A DNA stretch of 64,000 bases from Gossypium raimondii (Eukaryota > Streptophyta > Magnoliopsida > Malvales > Malvaceae). The position numbers and the translations under genes are program-made. The notes under the pieces are model-generated. The model did not search any database. It was not told the DNA's origin and was given only the letters and a program-made list of their open reading frames with translations. Position 1 is the stretch's first letter; each line of letters opens with the position of its first letter. Positions 58,394 to 64,000 of this stretch are shown here, piece after piece. The stretch covers positions 1,798,001 to 1,862,000 of the forward strand of contig NC_068572.1 in the NCBI RefSeq assembly GCF_025698545.1. The letters are read 5' to 3'.

Positions 58394-61300
58394 TCACTTG
58401 CTCTCATCCATGGGGTCATTACGGTTACAGGATTGAGGTCTTACATCTTTTTCATCTTGTGTTTCTCCGGAAGTTTTGGAAACAGAATCTTCAAGTGCCT
58501 CAAGGAAAGATAAAACGGTGAACTTATCTGCAAAAAAAGGAATGGTTAAATAAATTAACCATGAAGAATCATCGCAATGTCCGATACTAAAATTTACTTG
58601 GAACTGCAGACTACTCACATTTACTTGGATCAATACCGAACTGAGACAAATCTATCTGTCCGGTTCGAAGTACCTATAACAGAGAGAAAGCAACCTCATG
58701 AAATTGAACAGTGCATTGAGAATTTACAAACAAATAATAGTGTGGGTTCTAATTCCTCACGTAGGTAAATGAATCTACTTGTTGACGGAAAGGAGGACTC
58801 TGCAGCAACTCTAACAAATCCTCAGGTGTCCATTGACCCTGAAACACCAATAACTTCATATTCGGAGAACATAAAATATAGAAAGAAAACCGAAACAATG
58901 CAACAATTATATACCTCTGGTAAATATGAAGCTAATCGCTCTTCCAATGACAATGTCTCAATTAATGGCATTATCAAATCTGGCTTCAAAATATCATCCA
59001 ACCCCAAGCCTAGTAAGATAAAAAAAGGGAAGGAGGTGGAGTCGTGTCAAAGAAAAACCAACAGAAAATGTGAAATTTCACATCAAACTACTTCCTAACG
59101 GTATGGTATCAATTGAGAATACCAAAAGTGGACAGCTCTTGAGAAATAATAGACTCGTCAAATTTCTTTGACTACAAACACAAAGGTTGACACATATGGC
59201 TTAACTCTGAGAGAAGCATCAAGCAGAATTGATATTTCAAGGACTGCATATCAGACTACTCTCACTCTTAAAAATATGTTACATTAGCAGGTTAAAGTAT
59301 TGGATCAAAAGCAAAATCACTAGCTTTAAACTGATAATATCACAACTACAATTTTATTATTACTTCTACAAATATATTGGAAAAAAATACTTCACACGTG
59401 AAAATATAAAAAAGAAAGAAAAATTCCCTAGAAACTTAACAGGTTCAATTCCAATATTACCAGATGCTCTTAAATATAAAAAAAAAAAAAAAAAATCACC
59501 TCCATCTGGCTCACCAGCTACCTCTGCAACAGACACAACCACAAAACAACGGTGTTAGAGCTCAAAATGATCTAATAACATAATAGTAACAAGCATTCTG
59601 CAATTAATGAACTACATACCTGCTGGACCAATACTGCTCAGTATTCTTTGCAAGTCTTCCAATTTAACTGGCCCTGATGAAGAGGTTACATCACTAATCG
59701 CTTCAGCACCTAAGTTTGTAAGAGTCAAGTTTCCAGCTCTGAAAAGTTTGGATAAATAAAAACATAAGAATTTTGAACAAGTGCCTAATATCTTGAAAAA
59801 GAATAGAACTCAAATTTCTAATTTTCTTTCGGTCTAAGCCAACCAAGGTCTATGAATAGAGGAACTGACAGGTACTTCAATAAAAACAACACTCATATAT
59901 TCAATCTTAAAATTGATTCTAAATCTCAGTTCTCTTCCTAAAATTTTTACAAACAATAAAATTTAATTTCTAGAACTAATCGACCACAAACCATGTAAGT
60001 GCATTCATCAACATGCCTAATATTGTTTTATTAATACTAATTTTAATTATAAAGTTTCACAACATTGACATGTCTGACACAAGGAATAGGATAGGCTGGA
60101 CCACAAGACATCTGAAAATAAAGTAGACAACATTTAGTTTTTCAATTTTGAGTTTGCAAATACCATTTATAGTAATCTTTCTACATGAATGAGGGGTATC
60201 CTTATAACAATGGCTTTACCTTGATGAAATATCATCTTCAACCATGTCTTCAGACGCTTGCAAAGGCTCAGAAGCATCAGTCTCATCTACACCAAGTTCT
60301 GTTGAATATTACAATAATAAAATAAAGTCAATTTCTGGATAACTCCCCCTATTCCACCCACATTGAGCAAATAGTCATTCTTCAAATATAAAATTGGTTA
60401 ATGTATGAAGGCCTAGTCCACTAACAGAGCGGTTTTGATACATGAGGAGTTACACTGAAATATTAAGACAAAGGAAGAGAGAGAAGAGGAGGGGAGGGGA
60501 GGAGGGGAGGGGAAGGGAAGGGAGGTAGAAAGCTAGATATGGTATCTATGCATGCAGGGGTTTCCAATTTTAGATACTGAAATATATTGCAAAAGATAAA
60601 GTTAAAGAGTGAAGGATGACAATTAAGGGAAACAAGAGAGAAAGAGAGAGTGTGAGACTATGATCAAGATAGCCATGTTTGATGATGTGATTGCTTACAT
60701 CAGAGTAGCAGGAACCAACACACACACAGAGACTGGCTAAGAAAGCCATGACTGATATGATTTTATCAACATAAAGTATGATGAGGATGTTTCAACAATA
60801 ATAATAGAAAAAAGGGAACCATAAAAGCAAAAATATAGGACCAAGTAAACCAAAATTGGAAGAGCAGATAACTCATATGGGAAATTAAAAGCAGGATAAA
60901 TGCATGAATATACAATCTATTAAAGTTAAAAGGAATCCATAAAACAAAATTAAAAACAAAAAAAAAAAAAAGAGAGAGAGAGAGAATATGTCTTATTATA
61001 AACATACCAAAGCAATCCATGCAGAAGGATAACCTTAATGACTAGAATGCATATTTAAACCCTAAACCAGAAAATGTGATCCATTTATACCTAATGGTTG
61101 ATTGATGAAATTATTGACCGCGCAACATAATTGTGAGTCATCTTCAGCTTTCGGCTCCTGAGCGAATAAGAATGAAAACAACTTAGCAATAAATAGCAGA
61201 GACTTAGCTACACAGGAAGCAATTAACAAACCTAACCTGCATCCAGAAAAAGAACTTCCGGTCGTCGGTATTGAACTTTAATATGTAAACCCTGCCTGAT

Positions 61301-62550
61301 GCTTGATTAACCTATGTTAACCAAGCACAATAATATTCAAGATCACTTAAAAAAGCTAATGTAATCCAATTTGATAATCAACTTATTTTAAAAGATTTAA
61401 ATAGTTCAAAAGACAATTAAATACCTTCTCAAAAACAGCCTCATCGGGAAAAATAATCTGATCCTATAATATGTCATGTCAAGGAAAAGGGAAAGGGAAA
61501 GAAAAAAGAGTACTCACAACATGTTATATTAACATTTTTATGAATCAAGCAATAATAACAGGGTAAAGTAGGCATAGAAGGTTAATCACAGGTCTGAATA
61601 TTAACAATGAAACTAAGCTATTAAAGGACAAGAATTAAAAATCAATTCTTAACCATATCAGTTAACCAGATGGAAACATATATATAAAATAAAACAATGT
61701 GACCTATCAGACAACATTGCCACTGACTTCTAAATAGCAAAGATGGACAACATAGCAAACTATTCCAGATATTAACAAGATGAGAAGATAGAACTAATGT
61801 GACCAATAGTTAACATGAAAAGTATACACATACAATGTGTTAACAAGCATACATGCTGAACTTATATTAAACTCTAAAAGACCCCCTACTTACATTTTAG
61901 AATGAAATGCATGCATATACACAGACACGTACATGCAAAATTGATTCCTAGGCTACCAAATCAGAAGCAGCATAAAACAAAAGTCAAAACCGAAAGACTG
62001 CTGCGATAAAACCTGCAAGCCTCATACATACAGAATAAAATATTTTAAGTAAAACAACAAAAGCAAACTATAGGAAGCGGGATACATCTTCTATAGCATT
62101 TTGAGTCCGATCAAGCCACTGAAAATGAACCAGTCCCTCCTCACCCTGGAACAGAAAAGTGGTAAGCTCACAACAGTTACAGATAAAAATTATCTGAAAC
62201 AGATAACAATTCCATTATCTAAACACATAATGTATAAAACTAATATAATCCAAAAGATAAAAATAATAAGTATAACCGAAAGTTCTTTAATTGATAATAC
62301 CCTAGCTATGCGAATGAGCCCTTTACGTGTATCAGGGACAACCCTTTTTCCTTCCAACATCATTTTACCAGCACGAAACTCCAGCAAAGTTTCCTGCCAA
62401 TACATAAATGCCGAGTTGAGTTCAAACACGATAACCTAAGACATCAATTCATTTCGGAAAATTTTTCGAAAACTCTAAATTTGATTTTAAAGTATTTAGC
62501 TGAGACAGTACCTGCATTGCTGGAAAAGCTTCACCGAAAGACGAACCCAT
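58394..62550 (-). CDS. RPN13: 26S proteasome ubiquitin receptor RPN13 (ADRM1)
   Basis: 13 exons, 318 aa, all junctions GT-AG and in frame: 62512-62550, 62301-62393, 62086-62145, 61425-61463, 61237-61311, 61091-61157, 60220-60298, 59620-59738, 59500-59523, 58915-59009, 58761-58838, 58619-58673 and 58394-58527. The Pru domain (residues ~14-125) shows '[20 protein letters not shown]', '[20 protein letters not shown]' and '[17 protein letters not shown]'. It binds ubiquitin and docks on RPN2. An acidic linker with '[18 protein letters not shown]' precedes the DEUBAD helices (~210-290, '[19 protein letters not shown]', '[19 protein letters not shown]', '[16 protein letters not shown]'), which bind the deubiquitinase UCH37/UCH2. 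Length is close to Arabidopsis RPN13 (~300 aa). Intron 7 contains a purine-rich G4-like tract. Confidence 0.93.
60486..60525 (+). other. G-quadruplex-capable tract in RPN13 intron 7
   Basis: Plus-strand runs 'ggaggggaggggaggagggg' followed by 'aggggaagggaaggga' give at least six G-tracts of 3-4 with 1-3-base loops. The gene is on the minus strand, so the G-rich strand is the template and the transcript is C-rich. Motif only; no evidence of folding. Confidence 0.6.
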
Positions 62551-62775
62551 CAGCTCCACTTCTTTCAATAGCTAAAAAAGAAACCAAATTCAAAAGAACC
62601 CGAACCCCAAAACAAAACAATAAATTGATTTCAAGACACAAGACAACGAATAAAAGCAAATAATTAACGGAATTTGTTCGACAAAACCCTAAATCAGAAG
62701 TAAAAAAAATTGAACAGTATAAAAATTTTCCTTAATCGGTGAAGATTTAAAGGCAAACCACAAATGTATTACCTG

Positions 62776-62790
62776 CTTTTTATATATATA
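62776..62790 (-). promoter_or_regulatory. Putative TATA box of RPN13
   Basis: The minus strand reads TATATATATAAAAAGC about 230 bases upstream of the start codon, consistent with a 5' UTR of roughly 190-200 bases. Position and motif only. Confidence 0.35.
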
Positions 62791-64000
62791 GCTTTATTTT
62801 TCGCAGAAATTTGATCAAATTTTCTCTTGCATGTAAAGATTGGAAAGCTCAGATTCTGTATATCAAAAGCGGCCGAGTTTTGGCATTGCAAATTCAGGCA
62901 TTAACTTTTGCTAATATCACGAAATTGACACTCTTATTTAGGCCTAATTATGGTTTTAGTCCCTTTATTATGATAATTTTTTTATTTAAGCTTCATACTT
63001 TAATTTTATGTAATTTAGCCTCTTTTCTTTTATAATATTATTAGTTCATCAAAAGTTGATAACTTTGTTAGTTGCTATTGTTAAAATTATGATATAAACT
63101 TTTTTAGAAATAATTTTAAGGGTAGGGTCGAAATTAAATTAAAAATTTTAGGATAATTAAAATATATTTTTTATTGTAAGTTTAAAACTTTATAATTTCT
63201 AAAAATCATAAATCACAATTTTATCGTTTTAGAGGGGAATTACAATGTTACTATTTATTAGGTTATATATTTTTTTAATTTCAAATGGGTTAAAACACAA
63301 ATTTTCTTTTTCTTAGGAGTCGGGACCTTGCCTGACCCTATTTGGTATGTTTTTAATAGATCCAAATCGATAGCATCACTAAATACTATTATCATAGCGA
63401 TCACTCGAATCATGTTTAGAATTAGTTTTAAGCATTCGATTCACATGTAAATTATTATAGATTGAACACGATCGATTTGATTTTCATGTGGTTCAGATTA
63501 TGCAATCAAATAATAATAAATTCACATTATCACCTTAAAAATAAAATGTTATGTTATCAATTTGGATCTATTAATAAACTTTATAATAATAAAAAATTAA
63601 ATTATATTTAATTAAAGAAGAGGTGAAATCTTAAATTTCAAAATAGTAGAGATACAAAACTGTAATTATATTTTTTTATTCTTTTTTTTTGCATTTAAGC
63701 GGCAAAATAGTGAGCTAGGGTTTGGACATATTTAATTTGGGTTTAGGTTAGTTAACCCATATTAAAAATTAAGGCAATTTATATGGGTAGTGTGTTTTCA
63801 TGTAGTGCGTTTTAGGGGGGGGGGGGAGGTATAAAATTTTGTTAGGGGAGGTATAATATTCTATAATTTTTAAATTTTAAAGGATTAAATCAAATTTTTA
63901 TCATTTTTAGATGAGGTCAAAGTGTAACTTTACCTTTACTAATTTAAATTTTTAAAATTTTTAAAGGGCCTAAATAGACAATTTTTCATTTTAGGGGGAC
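62791..64000. other. Intergenic, dispersed repeats, no gene seen
   Basis: AT-rich. 62930-63060 and 63810-64000 contain 'agtccctttat'- and 'aaaggattaaat'-type dispersed repeats; the latter resembles 2780-2950. A 12-G homopolymer at 63815-63826 may be a weak point for sequencing accuracy. Confidence 0.5.

Noticed and set aside
1-64000. CRISPR arrays, operons, ribosome binding sites, phage-type elements
   Set aside because: Spliced genes, plant retrotransposons and MITEs show a eukaryotic nuclear sequence. No spaced repeat array of CRISPR form was seen.

Overview
The window looks like a eudicot nuclear chromosome segment. It is AT-rich, has GT-AG introns, and carries Ty1/copia and Ty3/gypsy LTR elements, MITEs and tRNA-derived SINE-like repeats. 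The style of the long gypsy-type LTR and of the SINE points from memory to Malvaceae, probably Gossypium; this is an inference, not a database match.

Layout. 1-28 kb is a decayed cluster of Cf-9/RLP-type receptor-like protein (RLP) genes. One member is open from end to end (4070-7048, minus). A second (18532-26392, minus) carries frameshifts and is split by a 4.76 kb copia element with 406-bp LTRs and a GGAAC target-site duplication. At least six short RLP relics lie around them, several from the same LRR stretch. Between the two RLPs lie a lone LOB-domain exon inside a TAA-flanked inverted-repeat element (10930-12077), a hAT-like MITE, a SINE-like repeat, and a 2.9 kb solo LTR (13389-16298, TSD TGTAT) nested in an older LTR relic.

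28-64 kb is gene-rich and holds conserved single-copy-type genes. They are an Aha1-N-domain Hsp90 co-chaperone (29906-32387, minus, 6 exons), APEM9, a peroxisomal tail-anchored protein (34282-36977, minus, 5 exons), a large SPOT1/At5g58100-type membrane protein (39227-50152, minus, 25 exons), a PORR-domain organelle RNA-splicing factor (51841-53313, plus), an intronless G-type lectin receptor kinase like At5g35370 (54769-57279, plus), and the 26S proteasome ubiquitin receptor RPN13 (58394-62550, minus, 13 exons). I traced every exon by eye; all junctions keep frame and all four spliced reading frames close on a stop.

The two halves contrast strongly: fast-evolving immune receptors amid transposons, then housekeeping genes whose introns and spacers carry only small MITEs. 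In Arabidopsis, as I recall, the SPOT1 and Aha1-N genes are neighbours (At5g58100/At5g58110). Here APEM9 sits between their homologues and is flanked by ~0.9-1.1 kb direct repeats. I found no clearly undescribed system. The most unusual items are the LOB exon inside a transposon-like element, the repeat-flanked APEM9, and the repeated relics of one RLP segment.
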